Shown: positions 7,872-16,937, numbered from the stretch's first letter. The stretch: DNA of 22,289 bases from Spirochaetia bacterium (GCA_025997675.1 BNUX01000048.1:1-22289), one strand, 5' to 3'. Notes: generated from the letters alone by a model not told the origin. Numbers and translations: made by a program.

Positions 7872-10484
7872 ATGTTAAATGTTCTCTATAGTTTAATAAT
7901 TTTTCCCCTGGTCAGAATCATTGAACTGGTATTCATGACATTTGAGCGTTTATTTAATCCCGGAATTGCAATTTTGGGGGTAAGTGCCGTTGTTACTGCA
8001 TGTACGCTGCCGCTTTATCTTGTGGCAGAAAAATGGCAATCCATCGAACGGGAAACGCAAAAACGACTCATGCCAAAAATGACTAAAATCAAATCAATAT
8101 TCAAAGGCGATGAGCAATACATGGTTTTGAATACATACTATAAGCAGCAACACTATCATCCGATTTTTGCTTTGCGTAATACCTTCAGTTTGCTCCTTCA
8201 AATACCATTCTTTATTGCTGCCTACAGTTATCTTTCTCATTTGGAACTATTGCAGGGTGAAGCATTTTTTTTTATACACGACTTAGGCGTTCCCGATGGG
8301 TTATTGCCGGTATTGGGCAACAGCATAAATATCCTACCCATTTTAATGACCGCAATCAATATAGTGACAGGGGCCATATACACCCGCGGGTTTCCGCTCA
8401 AAGAAAAAGTACAGCTTTACGGTATGGCGCTTATTTTCCTGGTGCTACTGTATAATTCCCCCGCCGCTCTGGTGCTTTATTGGACGATGAACAATCTGTT
8501 TTCACTTGCAAAAAATGTTCTGCGGTATATTCCGCATGGGAAAAAAATAGTATATGCCATTCTTTGCGCTGCGGCCCTTTACATTGACTATTACACACTG
8601 TTCATTTTTCACAAGCGCTCAATAGTAAAGCATGTTTTGGTTGTCATTGCATCTTCAACCGTCTTTTTTATTCCATTGTTTCTGGCAGCAGCAAAGAAAT
8701 TGCAGCAGCGGTTTGCAGGTATCAAAGCCGGTTCCGAGAGCAACGTAACACAAGGGTCTCTATTTTTACTCACTATCGGCAACATTTTTTTACTGTTAGG
8801 CATTGTTATACCAATAGCGCTTATTTCCTCGTCGGTGCAGGAGTTTTCTTATATAGAAAATCATGCATCCCCTTTTTATTTTGTTTGGAATATAGCACTG
8901 CAGGCTGCGGGATATTTTCTGTTGTGGCCTATTACTATCTATGCCTTATTCAGCAATAAAACAAAAAATGCTTTAACGGCGGTTTTATCTGCCGCACTTT
9001 TTGTATGCCTAATCAACGTGTATATTTTTTCAGGGGACTACGGTTTTTTTACAACTACCTTAACATTTTCTAATCCTACTTTTAAAATAGGCGTACTAAA
9101 AACGATCCTGGAAGTCCTCTCATTATTTGCTGCAATCATCGCATGTGTGTATTTGTTCTTTTTCAAAAAAAAGATTTTGCTTACTATTCACAGCATATTA
9201 TTCATAGGGTTATTCGGATTTTCGCTCTTAAAAATTGTATCAACCGGCATTGACTTTAACGCATACGCAAAGATACACACCCAAACTACCGCACTCTCAA
9301 AAGTTTTTGACTTTTCCCATACCGCTAAAAACGTACTCGTTATCATGCTGGATAGAGCTAAGGCCGGTTATGTACCAGCTATGTTTGCGGAAAAACCTGA
9401 ATTATACGATGCATTCAGTGGTTTTATCTGGTATCCTAACTGTGCGTCATTCGGTACAAACACCATTTTCGGCGCCCCTCCCCTTTTTGGCGGCTATGAG
9501 TATGTGCCGAAAGAACTCGCCCTCGACACCGGGGCGCCTCTTGTGCAGCGCCACAATGAAGCTTTGCTTGTAATGCCGCGTATCTTTTCTGAACATGGTT
9601 TTACAACAACGGTAACAGACCCATCGTGGGCAAACTACAGTTATCGGCCGGATTTAAGTTTTTATAAAAACTATCCTGAAATCAAAGCCGAAAACATAAT
9701 CGGCCGCTATACCGAATCCTGGATATGGGATCATAAAGATGCAAACATATTGTCTACATCTTTATTTTTACGGGACAATCTTTTACGTTTTTCTTTTTTT
9801 AGAGCGTCCCCTGAATTTTTTCGCAGCGCCATTTATGATAACGCTGAATGGATGGTAGACATTGGTTCTGCGGCCAGTGTTCCCTTGCTTACGCTTGATG
9901 AATACGCTGCCCTGGACAGTCTTCCCTCCATCACTGATATATCAGATAGTAGTAATCCTACCTTTACATTGATGGTAAATCAGCTTACCCATGAACCGGC
10001 AATTTTCAGCCTGCCGGATTATACGCCCCAGGGACAAAATCTTGATAAAGGCGGGGATAAAGATTACCATGTAAATATGGCGGCTTTTTTGCTGTTAAAA
10101 AATTATTTCAACTTTCTAAAAGCAAACGGTGTATACGATAATACCCGCATTGTTATCGTTGCGGATCATGGAGACGGCGATGGAAAAGCTGCATTGAACC
10201 CTCTGCTTATGTTTAAAGATTTTGATACAACCGGATCTCTTGTTACGGACAATGCTTTTATGACTAATGCCGATACCCCTATTCTTGCAACAGCGGGCCT
10301 TATCGAAAACCCTGTTAATCCCTGGACACAAAAGCCTTTGGCCGCCGTAAAATCAAATGGAATTACCGCAACAACATCCGATCTTTGGACGCCTGAATAT
10401 CATGGAAAAAATAATTTTAAGATAAAAGGCAGCGAATGGCTATATATCGATGATACCAATAATTGGAAAAAGGTGGAAAAATGA
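7872..10484 (+). CDS. YidC/Oxa1-like domain fused to alkaline-phosphatase-superfamily transferase, copy 3
   Basis: Third tandem copy, 870 aa and intact. Residues 1-215 are YidC/Oxa1-like, with T42 in place of the insertase groove arginine, conserved P47, QIPFFIAAYSYLSHLE and SPAALVLYWTMNN. Residues about 220-460 are multi-pass membrane. The C-terminal transferase domain has D494 (MLDR), probable nucleophile T531 (NTIFGAPP), H707 (LTHEP) and D765-H766 (ADHG). It shares FKGDEQYM, YTRGFP, FGGYEY and NPVNPW-type motifs with the other copies. The first 19 bases are identical to those of copy 2, and the ATG lies 5 bp after copy 2 stops. Its base composition is more AT-rich than copy 1, as judged by eye. 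A run of nine T at 8265-8273 lies in the coding sequence. Its stop overlaps the start of the TagF-like gene. The likely role is transfer of a phospho- or phosphono-alcohol at the periplasmic face (inference). Confidence 0.85.
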   Translation: MLNVLYSLIIFPLVRIIELVFMTFERLFNPGIAILGVSAVVTACTLPLYLVAEKWQSIERETQKRLMPKMTKIKSIFKGDEQYMVLNTYYKQQHYHPIFALRNTFSLLLQIPFFIAAYSYLSHLELLQGEAFFFIHDLGVPDGLLPVLGNSINILPILMTAINIVTGAIYTRGFPLKEKVQLYGMALIFLVLLYNSPAALVLYWTMNNLFSLAKNVLRYIPHGKKIVYAILCAAALYIDYYTLFIFHKRSIVKHVLVVIASSTVFFIPLFLAAAKKLQQRFAGIKAGSESNVTQGSLFLLTIGNIFLLLGIVIPIALISSSVQEFSYIENHASPFYFVWNIALQAAGYFLLWPITIYALFSNKTKNALTAVLSAALFVCLINVYIFSGDYGFFTTTLTFSNPTFKIGVLKTILEVLSLFAAIIACVYLFFFKKKILLTIHSILFIGLFGFSLLKIVSTGIDFNAYAKIHTQTTALSKVFDFSHTAKNVLVIMLDRAKAGYVPAMFAEKPELYDAFSGFIWYPNCASFGTNTIFGAPPLFGGYEYVPKELALDTGAPLVQRHNEALLVMPRIFSEHGFTTTVTDPSWANYSYRPDLSFYKNYPEIKAENIIGRYTESWIWDHKDANILSTSLFLRDNLLRFSFFRASPEFFRSAIYDNAEWMVDIGSAASVPLLTLDEYAALDSLPSITDISDSSNPTFTLMVNQLTHEPAIFSLPDYTPQGQNLDKGGDKDYHVNMAAFLLLKNYFNFLKANGVYDNTRIVIVADHGDGDGKAALNPLLMFKDFDTTGSLVTDNAFMTNADTPILATAGLIENPVNPWTQKPLAAVKSNGITATTSDLWTPEYHGKNNFKIKGSEWLYIDDTNNWKKVEK

Positions 10485-11719
10485 TGCTCTATCCTCTCTA
10501 TATTGATCCCGGAACCGGTAGTATGCTCTTCTCAATACTGATTGGGGCGGCGGCTACCCTGTATTTTGTTTTTCGGGCTCTTATTATAAAACTAAAGATG
10601 GTACTCTCCGGCGGCCGGTCAACAGCATCCGACGTTTCTCACCCCTATGTGATTTATTCTGAAGCAAAGCAATATTGGAATGTCTTTAAGCCTGTTCTTG
10701 ACGAATTCGAAAAGCGGCGGCAGGAACTTCTCTATCTTACTTCCGCAGAGGATGATCCGGTTTTTGAGGGAACGTATCAGTTTGTAAAGCCTGAATATAT
10801 CGGCGAGGGGAATAAGGCCTTCGCCCATCTTAATATGCTTCAGGCGGGTATTGTCCTTATGACAACCCCCGGCCTTAATGTGTATCAATTAAAACGGTCA
10901 AAGATGGTGAAGTATTACGCCCACGTGCTTCATGCCCCAAGCGATGCTACCATGTACCGGCTTTTCGGTTTAGACTACTTTGATAGTGTGCTGCTTACCG
11001 GGGATTATCAGGCGAAGGATATCAGGACCCTGGAAAAGCTCCGGGAACTGCCGGAAAAAAAACTGCCCACGGTGGGGTGTACCTATCTTGATGTATACGC
11101 CGAAAAAATGAAACAACTCCCACTGGAAGAAAATCACAACTTTACGGTGCTTGTCTCTCCCTCATGGGGGCCATCAGCACTGCTGGCGCGGTATGGCGCC
11201 AAACTTCTTGATCCACTGGTTAAGACCGGTTTGTCCATTATTGTACGGCCCCATCCGCAGTCAAAAAAATCTGAAAGCGCCACGCTTGAAACTCTTACCG
11301 CACGATATAAGGATACGCCAAACCTGGTATGGGATTATGAACGTGAAAATATCCATTCCCTTTCAAAAGCAGATATCATGATATCAGACTTTTCCGGCAT
11401 CATATATGACTATGCGTTTTTATGCGACAAACCGGTTATGTATGTTAAACAGGGTATTGACCTTCGTCCCTACGATGCCGACGATTTGGGAGAACATGCG
11501 GGGGATGAGCTCTGGCAGTTTAAGACACTTACCGAAATTGGCATTGAACTTAAAGAAGAATTCTTTGAAAAAATTGGCGATGTGATTAAGGATGTCGCCG
11601 ACAGCGCAGCATTAAAAGCGGCCCGGAACAGGGCAAAAGAAACTGCCTGGCAGTACCAGGGAGAGGCGGGAAAACGGATCGCGGATTTTATGATACAAAC
11701 GGTCTCCGGAGCGCAATGA
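10481..11719 (+). CDS. CDP-glycerol glycerophosphotransferase-like (TagB/TagF family) with DPGTGS membrane anchor
   Basis: 412-aa member of the teichoic-acid glycerophosphotransferase family, which moves a phospho-polyol from a CDP donor to a glycan or lipid-linked acceptor on the cytoplasmic face. Residues 1-40 carry YIDPGTGSMLFS followed by a hydrophobic helix and basic residues, a membrane anchor. The GT-B-like core includes RPHP with H258 and SDFSGIIYDY at about 302-311, the two signature motifs of the family. I chose ATG 10481, which overlaps the preceding stop as ATGA and lies five bases after an AGGTGG ribosome site; TTG 10463 is an in-frame alternative and ATG 10484 is also possible. 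It overlaps the next gene by 4 bp. The actual polyol or phosphonate donor is unknown. Confidence 0.8.
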   Translation: MMLYPLYIDPGTGSMLFSILIGAAATLYFVFRALIIKLKMVLSGGRSTASDVSHPYVIYSEAKQYWNVFKPVLDEFEKRRQELLYLTSAEDDPVFEGTYQFVKPEYIGEGNKAFAHLNMLQAGIVLMTTPGLNVYQLKRSKMVKYYAHVLHAPSDATMYRLFGLDYFDSVLLTGDYQAKDIRTLEKLRELPEKKLPTVGCTYLDVYAEKMKQLPLEENHNFTVLVSPSWGPSALLARYGAKLLDPLVKTGLSIIVRPHPQSKKSESATLETLTARYKDTPNLVWDYERENIHSLSKADIMISDFSGIIYDYAFLCDKPVMYVKQGIDLRPYDADDLGEHAGDELWQFKTLTEIGIELKEEFFEKIGDVIKDVADSAALKAARNRAKETAWQYQGEAGKRIADFMIQTVSGAQ

Positions 11720-12798
11720 ATATTACCATAGACTGCCGGCATCTTAACGCAAGCGGCATCGGCGTATACCTCCGTGAATGTCTTCCCCGCTTTCTTGATT
11801 CGTCCCATTCTTTTTTGCTGCTTGTGTCTGACGAGGATAGGGATAGGCTGTCGCGTATTACTGCCGGTCATAAAAATACCGCCGTCATTTCCTGTAACAT
11901 AAAGCCCTTTTCAATACAGGAACTCTGTGCCATGCCCTATGGCATCATAAAAAAAATTAACCACACCGGTTTATTCTATTCTCCCTACTTCAACATCCCC
12001 TCCGGTATTACCGTCCCTGTCTACACCACAATCCACGACATTGTTTTCCCGGACATGCCGGAACTTACCTCAAAAATCGGGCTTATGGCCAGGATGTGGT
12101 TTTATCACCGGGCCTTTAGGCGTTCAAAAAAAATATTCACCGTTTCAGATTTTTCAAAATCACGGATCGAATACTATTCCCGTAATAGGGCGCCGGTCAT
12201 TGTTACCCATAGTGCTATACAACCCTATTTATTACATCAATCTGACGCGCCCGGTAAACGGAATACTATTCTTTTTATTGGAAATATCAAGAAACATAAG
12301 GGGCTCTGGTGCCTGTTGGATGCATTCTTCCAGGCCAGGAAAGAAGGACTTAAGCACAAATTGATACTGGTGGGAAGCAAGGACAATTTCCGTTCCCGGG
12401 ATACGGAAGCCCTGGGGCAGCTTGAAAGGGCCGATAGTTCCCTTGTCGAGTTTACCGGGTTTATTTCCGATGAAAAACTAAAAACACTGCTTGCCGAATC
12501 TGCCCTCCTGGTTCAGCCTTCCCTCTATGAAGGGTTCTGCCTTCCGCCCCTGGAGGCTATGGTGTGCGGGACAATGGCGCTCGTTTCCGATATTCCGGTA
12601 CTCCGGGAAATATACGACGGGTATCCGGTCAGCTTCTTTCGGGCTGGAGACAGCGGTGATCTTAAAGACAAACTTCTTTCGTTATTGTACAATAAAGAAC
12701 CGGAGCGGATTATTTTACCCGGCCCGCTACGGGGAAAATATACCTTTGAAAAAACTGCCGCAGTTATTCTGCGTGAATTAACAGGAACCATACTATGA
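11716..12798 (+). CDS. Glycosyltransferase family 4
   Basis: 360-aa retaining GT-B glycosyltransferase. The N-terminal acceptor domain has the DCRHLNASGIGVYLRE opening typical of mannosyl- or rhamnosyl-type GT4 enzymes. The C-terminal donor domain has FIGNIKKHKGL and the E-x7-E motif at E272/E280 (EGFCLPPLE). It would add a sugar to a polyprenyl-linked glycan at the cytoplasmic face; sugar and linkage cannot be read from the sequence. Both ends overlap neighbouring genes by ATGA, so it is translationally coupled to the TagF-like gene and to the next glycosyltransferase. Confidence 0.88.
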   Translation: MNITIDCRHLNASGIGVYLRECLPRFLDSSHSFLLLVSDEDRDRLSRITAGHKNTAVISCNIKPFSIQELCAMPYGIIKKINHTGLFYSPYFNIPSGITVPVYTTIHDIVFPDMPELTSKIGLMARMWFYHRAFRRSKKIFTVSDFSKSRIEYYSRNRAPVIVTHSAIQPYLLHQSDAPGKRNTILFIGNIKKHKGLWCLLDAFFQARKEGLKHKLILVGSKDNFRSRDTEALGQLERADSSLVEFTGFISDEKLKTLLAESALLVQPSLYEGFCLPPLEAMVCGTMALVSDIPVLREIYDGYPVSFFRAGDSGDLKDKLLSLLYNKEPERIILPGPLRGKYTFEKTAAVILRELTGTIL

Positions 12799-13892
12799 GA
12801 GTTGCCATCATTCATTACTGGCTTGTAAACATGCGGGGGGGGGAGAAGGTCCTGGAAGCGCTCCTTGAAATGTTTCCCGAGGCGGATGTGTACACCCATG
12901 TATATAATCCCGCTGCGGTATCGGAACGTATAAACTCTCATAGGGTATATACATCATATATCAACAAGCTGCCCTTTGCTAAAAAACTTTATCAAAAATA
13001 TATGCCCCTCATGCCTGCTTCCCTTAACAGATTTAACCTGCAGGATTATGATTTAATTATTTCCAGTGAATCCGGTCCCGTTAAAGGGGTTATCCCAAAT
13101 CCTGATGCCTACCATATTTGTTACTGCCATAGTCCTATGCGCTACCTCTGGGATATGTACCACGAATATTTCCGGGGGGCAAATCCCCTGGTCCGTTTTT
13201 TTATGAACTTCCTTATACCGGGCTTACGGCTCTGGGATATTACTTCCGCTAATCTGGTTGATCATTTTATTGCCAATTCCCGGTATGTGGCGAAACGGAT
13301 AGAACGTTATTATAACCGCAGCGCAGATATTGTGTTTCCTCCGGTTGCCATAGCACAATACATCCCCATTGAACGGAAGCCGGAGGACTTCTATCTTTTT
13401 TTCGGCCAGCTTGCGGGGTATAAACGCTCCGATATTGCCATTGAGGCCTGTATCACCTCCGGCAGAAAACTGGTAGTGGCCGGCGCCGGGGCAAAGAAAA
13501 AAGATATCAAAGGGTATGAAAAGTCCGGTTTAATTACCTTTTTGGGGAGGATTTCTGATGATGAAATTAGGGAATACCTCTCCCGGGCCCGGGCCCTGAT
13601 CTTCCCGGGGATTGAAGATTTTGGTATTATCCCGGTGGAAGCTAATGCCGCAGGCTGCCCGGTTATTGCCTACCGGAAAGGCGGCGTTCTGGATACGGTA
13701 AAAGAAAATGTAACCGGCATCTTCTTTGACGAACAGACTCCGGCATCGCTGAGTGACGCCATACACCGGTTTGAAGCAATGGAGGGACAGTTTTCTGACC
13801 GCATGCCATTCACCAGCCATGTACAGCAATTTTCAAAGGCAGAATTTAAGAACCGTGTTACCCGCATCATTGCTGAACGGAAACGTATATGA
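12795..13892 (+). CDS. Glycosyltransferase family 4, WbaZ-like
   Basis: 365-aa GT4 enzyme that resembles the WbaZ group of O-antigen mannosyltransferases. It has HYWLVNMRGGEKVLE at the N-terminus, CYCHSPMRYLWD in the middle, YLFFGQLAGYKR at the start of the donor domain and an E-x7-E motif at E274/E282 (EDFGIIPVE). It probably adds mannose or a related sugar during assembly of the surface glycan; the donor is an inference from the family. The codons for the conserved RGG of the N-terminal motif form an uninterrupted run of nine G (12835-12843), which could slip and switch the gene off. ATGA overlaps couple it to both neighbours. Confidence 0.85.
   Translation: MRVAIIHYWLVNMRGGEKVLEALLEMFPEADVYTHVYNPAAVSERINSHRVYTSYINKLPFAKKLYQKYMPLMPASLNRFNLQDYDLIISSESGPVKGVIPNPDAYHICYCHSPMRYLWDMYHEYFRGANPLVRFFMNFLIPGLRLWDITSANLVDHFIANSRYVAKRIERYYNRSADIVFPPVAIAQYIPIERKPEDFYLFFGQLAGYKRSDIAIEACITSGRKLVVAGAGAKKKDIKGYEKSGLITFLGRISDDEIREYLSRARALIFPGIEDFGIIPVEANAAGCPVIAYRKGGVLDTVKENVTGIFFDEQTPASLSDAIHRFEAMEGQFSDRMPFTSHVQQFSKAEFKNRVTRIIAERKRI
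12835..12843 (+). repeat. Poly-G tract (G)9 near the start of a glycosyltransferase gene
   Basis: Nine consecutive G bases cover residues 14-17 of the WbaZ-like glycosyltransferase. Poly-G tracts of this length are a known form of contingency locus in spirochaetes and other bacteria. In the sequenced state the frame is open. Confidence 0.6.
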
Positions 13893-14989
13893 AAATTACG
13901 GCCCCTATGTACACGTTACCTTTCCTGTTCATTTTAGTGTTATCAGGATGTATCACCGTAAAGGCCATGCCGCTTTACCGGGCACTGTTTTCCGGGGACA
14001 CACATGCAGAGCGGATACTCCTCTACAAAGATAGTGAAACAATTCCGCCGGAACGTCTTGCCCGGGCTTACCGTGGTTCTTCTTATAAAATGGTTGAAAA
14101 CTTGATTCTTTCTGAAGGTATCAAAAAAAGATGGACATACGACACGGAAAAACTGGCGGCGTATTTTCTTAAACTCGACCAGAGTAAAAGGGCAATACCA
14201 CCTTCAGTATATTACAAGGAATTTACTATAGAAAAAACGGTAATAAACGGTTACCCCTGCTATTTTATATCACCAAAAGGAATTTACTCCACCGAAAAAG
14301 TAATCCTTGATCTGCATGGCGGCGGATTTGTTTATGAAATGCACATGATACACTGGGAATTTGCGGCGAACCTGGTTCGCAGTACCGGGCTTCCCGTATG
14401 TATACCGATGTATCCCATCTTTCCAACAACGGATCCGGAAATAACCGTGCACTTTATTATCGAATGCTACAAAGAATTACTGTCCAGATATGGGGAAGCA
14501 AAAATTATTACGGTAAGTGATTCTGCGGGAACAAACTTGAGCCTAAGTTTAATACATTATCTTTTACTCAATAACTATAATTTACCCCTGCCGGATCGCC
14601 TGGTTCTTATCTCCCCTGCGATGGTTGTGGGAAATGATGAGACAATACTGGCTGAAATGAAACGCATTGAGAGCCACGATGTGATGCTTGCTACAAAAAT
14701 GCTCGAAACATTACCGGCACTTTTTAATTTCCCTCCCGGTGAACTCAATTGGTTTACCGCGCCCCTTTACGGCGATTTTAGTCAATTTCCCCGGATGTAT
14801 GTTTTTTCAGGAACCTACGATATATTTTATCCGCAAATAGCCCCCTTCGTTGAACGGGCCCGGAATCAGGGAGCCTCTATAGAGTTTTACACCGGATATG
14901 AAATGATGCACGAATGGCCCCTGGTTTTTGCAATTCCGGAATGCCAGGCGGCATTCACAGAAATTGTAACTATAATTCTTATGCCTTAA
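13889..14989 (+). CDS. Lipoprotein alpha/beta-hydrolase, hormone-sensitive-lipase-like esterase
   Basis: 366-aa predicted lipoprotein. The signal sequence ends in the lipobox LSGC with the cysteine at position 21. The hydrolase domain has the oxyanion-hole HGGG at 143-146, nucleophile S212 in SDSAG, acid D311 (YDIFYP) and H341 (MMHEWPL), so the full HSL/Abhydrolase_3 triad is present. It is likely an envelope carboxylesterase that trims or transfers acyl groups, for example on the glycan made by this operon; the substrate is inferred from context only. It is the last gene of the + strand operon (ATGA overlap with the previous gene). Its stop codon overlaps the stop codon of the convergent Wzi-like gene by 4 bp, and no terminator hairpin is visible between them. 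Confidence 0.82.
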   Translation: MKITAPMYTLPFLFILVLSGCITVKAMPLYRALFSGDTHAERILLYKDSETIPPERLARAYRGSSYKMVENLILSEGIKKRWTYDTEKLAAYFLKLDQSKRAIPPSVYYKEFTIEKTVINGYPCYFISPKGIYSTEKVILDLHGGGFVYEMHMIHWEFAANLVRSTGLPVCIPMYPIFPTTDPEITVHFIIECYKELLSRYGEAKIITVSDSAGTNLSLSLIHYLLLNNYNLPLPDRLVLISPAMVVGNDETILAEMKRIESHDVMLATKMLETLPALFNFPPGELNWFTAPLYGDFSQFPRMYVFSGTYDIFYPQIAPFVERARNQGASIEFYTGYEMMHEWPLVFAIPECQAAFTEIVTIILMP

Positions 14990-16884
14990 GGAAATATCCG
15001 GATCCCAAGGGTCAGAATAAAGCCGGTTGATTTTGGGTACACATCCGTATCAACAACCGAATAGGAGAATGCGCTTCCGGAATTAGCATCCCCGGCAATA
15101 TCGGTAAAGTAGGAAATTACCACCCCCGCTTCCCCGAATACCGTGAAGGGGGTTGCACCTTTAATCGGGAAGGAATATTCGGCGCCTACTTTGATAATGT
15201 GCAGCCATTGATACGCGCCGTCCTCTAAAAAGAATTTTTTTAGTACCGCTTTATCGCTCCGCCCCTCGGGATCAAGCTCCGACAGATAGGAACTGCCGTC
15301 AACCGCATGGGGGCCAAAATCGGCGCCGTGCCGTATCATTTGGTATTGCACATTAACCCTGGTGTTGATTTCCGGCATGGCTTCAAAACGGAGTTTTAAT
15401 TCATCCGAGTTCGGCGGCAGGTAGTAGCCTAAGCCCTTGCCGTTATTGGTGTATGCCTGCTCCATTGGTGTATCACCATACCAGGGAACAAATTGTTTTG
15501 GATGCGTATAAACGTAGGGCTCAATTTTTGTATAGCTTAAGGTCAGTGACCCAAAGGAAAGTGCGGGAATAGGCAGGGGTACGGTTGTTCCCGCCTGATA
15601 CGCGAACATGGCCCTGTCCATTTTAAAAATACCGGATTCAGGATTGATCTCGTCTAAAAACAAAGAAAACCAAAGATTGGCTATGCCGGGATACTGCCCT
15701 TTAATGTTCCCAAAGAAGGCCAGGTTATCAAAATCCCCGATGTTATTTTGATAGAAAAAATTATCCGCCAGGGGGAAAAGATACCCCAATTCAAACCGTT
15801 TCGGCCAGATCACGGAACTCCCAAAATCGACGTGTACATAATTTTTGATATTGACCTCAACCATTCCCTGGGAAAACGCATTTTGATTTGACGCAGAGGA
15901 GACGGTAATTCCACCCGTATTATTATATTCAAGTACCCCGGTTAATGCTGAAAAATTAAGCCAGCTAAAAGGCGTTGCGGTTGCTTCAAAGGCCAAAAAT
16001 GGCTGGGCCGCGCTGTTAAAAACAAGGCTGTTTCCGTTTGACATGGCGCCCCATTCCCGGTCGATGCGCCCAATCCGGTAGGTAATGTGGTCGCCCAGAA
16101 AGGCCCCTCCCATTTCCGGCATCATGCTATAGCCGAGAGAATTGCTCTGGGGCCAGGAAATCATCCCGGATGCATCTACTTGCTGAAAGCTCCAGATGGT
16201 ATCCCATCGCTTTTTGTACGTATACGGGAAATACGCCAGGGGTTCACTGTATGTGATAATCCTCTCGTTCTGATGGGCAAGATCAACAGCATTGCGATTA
16301 CTATATTTCGCATAATAGGTATTATACTTCCCAAGCTCCTCCCGGGGGGAACGCATAATCCCCCCGGAAACCAGAAACTGGTAGGAAAAATGCGACCCCA
16401 GATCTCCGTTAAAGTAAACGGAAAGCCAGTTTTCGGTTCCCCAGTAAAAATCCGTATCCTCACCGGTATACAGGGCGCCTGAAAAAAGTGTTTCGTGTTT
16501 CACCCCCAGGGCGGCTGAAAAATCGCCTGCTCCGCTTACTGTTTTGCGTTTAAATTGGTATACGCCCCTGGACAGGTTAAATCCCTCCGCAGCATTGCTA
16601 TAGCGCACTTTAGTATTTTCCAGGATACGCCGCTCGCTTTCGCCGAGCCGCCCAAAACGCCGCCCTTCATCGGATGAAAGAATTTCGTTTATGGCAGTAA
16701 GGATAACCGAGCGGGAATAGGGTTTTGCCGTGGGCAAGGGAGAACAGAGCCCCCGCAGTTCCGCCAGTTCCAGGATATGATACACCGGATCCCCCAGGGG
16801 CACCGAAACATGGGTCTGCGCCTGAACAGACACAAAAGAAAGAAAAATTAATATCACAAAAAGCTGTAGCCTACACCTGCTCAT
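14986..16884 (-). CDS. Wzi-like capsule assembly outer-membrane protein
   Basis: 632-aa secreted beta-barrel protein. It has an N-terminal signal peptide (hydrophobic LFVILIFLSF, probable cleavage after VQA at about residue 22). A short alpha-rich region with ILELAELRGLCSP and the SRSVILTAINEIL motif follows, as in Wzi-family proteins, and then a long stretch of alternating aromatic and polar strands to the C-terminus, ending in TLGIRIFP with an aromatic near the end, as expected for an outer-membrane barrel. Wzi proteins bind and anchor capsule or surface polysaccharide, which fits the adjacent glycan genes. An AGGAGG ribosome site lies 5 bases before the ATG. It is divergent from the WbaP-type gene and convergent with the esterase. 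Confidence 0.8.
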   Translation of the reverse strand: MSRCRLQLFVILIFLSFVSVQAQTHVSVPLGDPVYHILELAELRGLCSPLPTAKPYSRSVILTAINEILSSDEGRRFGRLGESERRILENTKVRYSNAAEGFNLSRGVYQFKRKTVSGAGDFSAALGVKHETLFSGALYTGEDTDFYWGTENWLSVYFNGDLGSHFSYQFLVSGGIMRSPREELGKYNTYYAKYSNRNAVDLAHQNERIITYSEPLAYFPYTYKKRWDTIWSFQQVDASGMISWPQSNSLGYSMMPEMGGAFLGDHITYRIGRIDREWGAMSNGNSLVFNSAAQPFLAFEATATPFSWLNFSALTGVLEYNNTGGITVSSASNQNAFSQGMVEVNIKNYVHVDFGSSVIWPKRFELGYLFPLADNFFYQNNIGDFDNLAFFGNIKGQYPGIANLWFSLFLDEINPESGIFKMDRAMFAYQAGTTVPLPIPALSFGSLTLSYTKIEPYVYTHPKQFVPWYGDTPMEQAYTNNGKGLGYYLPPNSDELKLRFEAMPEINTRVNVQYQMIRHGADFGPHAVDGSSYLSELDPEGRSDKAVLKKFFLEDGAYQWLHIIKVGAEYSFPIKGATPFTVFGEAGVVISYFTDIAGDANSGSAFSYSVVDTDVYPKSTGFILTLGIRIFP

Positions 16885-16908
16885 TATCGCCTCCTAACCC
16901 GTATGGTG

Positions 16909-16937
16909 ATTATTGTATATTTTTGTGATTTTGTCAA
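16909..16937 (-). promoter_or_regulatory. Sigma70-type promoter for the Wzi-like gene
   Basis: On the - strand, a perfect -35 TTGACA (16932-16937) and an AATAAT -10 (16909-16914) are separated by 17 bases. The -10 lies about 25 bases before the start codon. Confidence 0.6.

Noticed and set aside
11470..11871. Open frame of 133 codons on the - strand
   Set aside because: Opposite to the TagF-like and GT4 genes, both well supported by motifs.
16087..16482. Open frame of 131 codons on the + strand
   Set aside because: Antisense to the Wzi-like gene, no ribosome site or recognisable motif.
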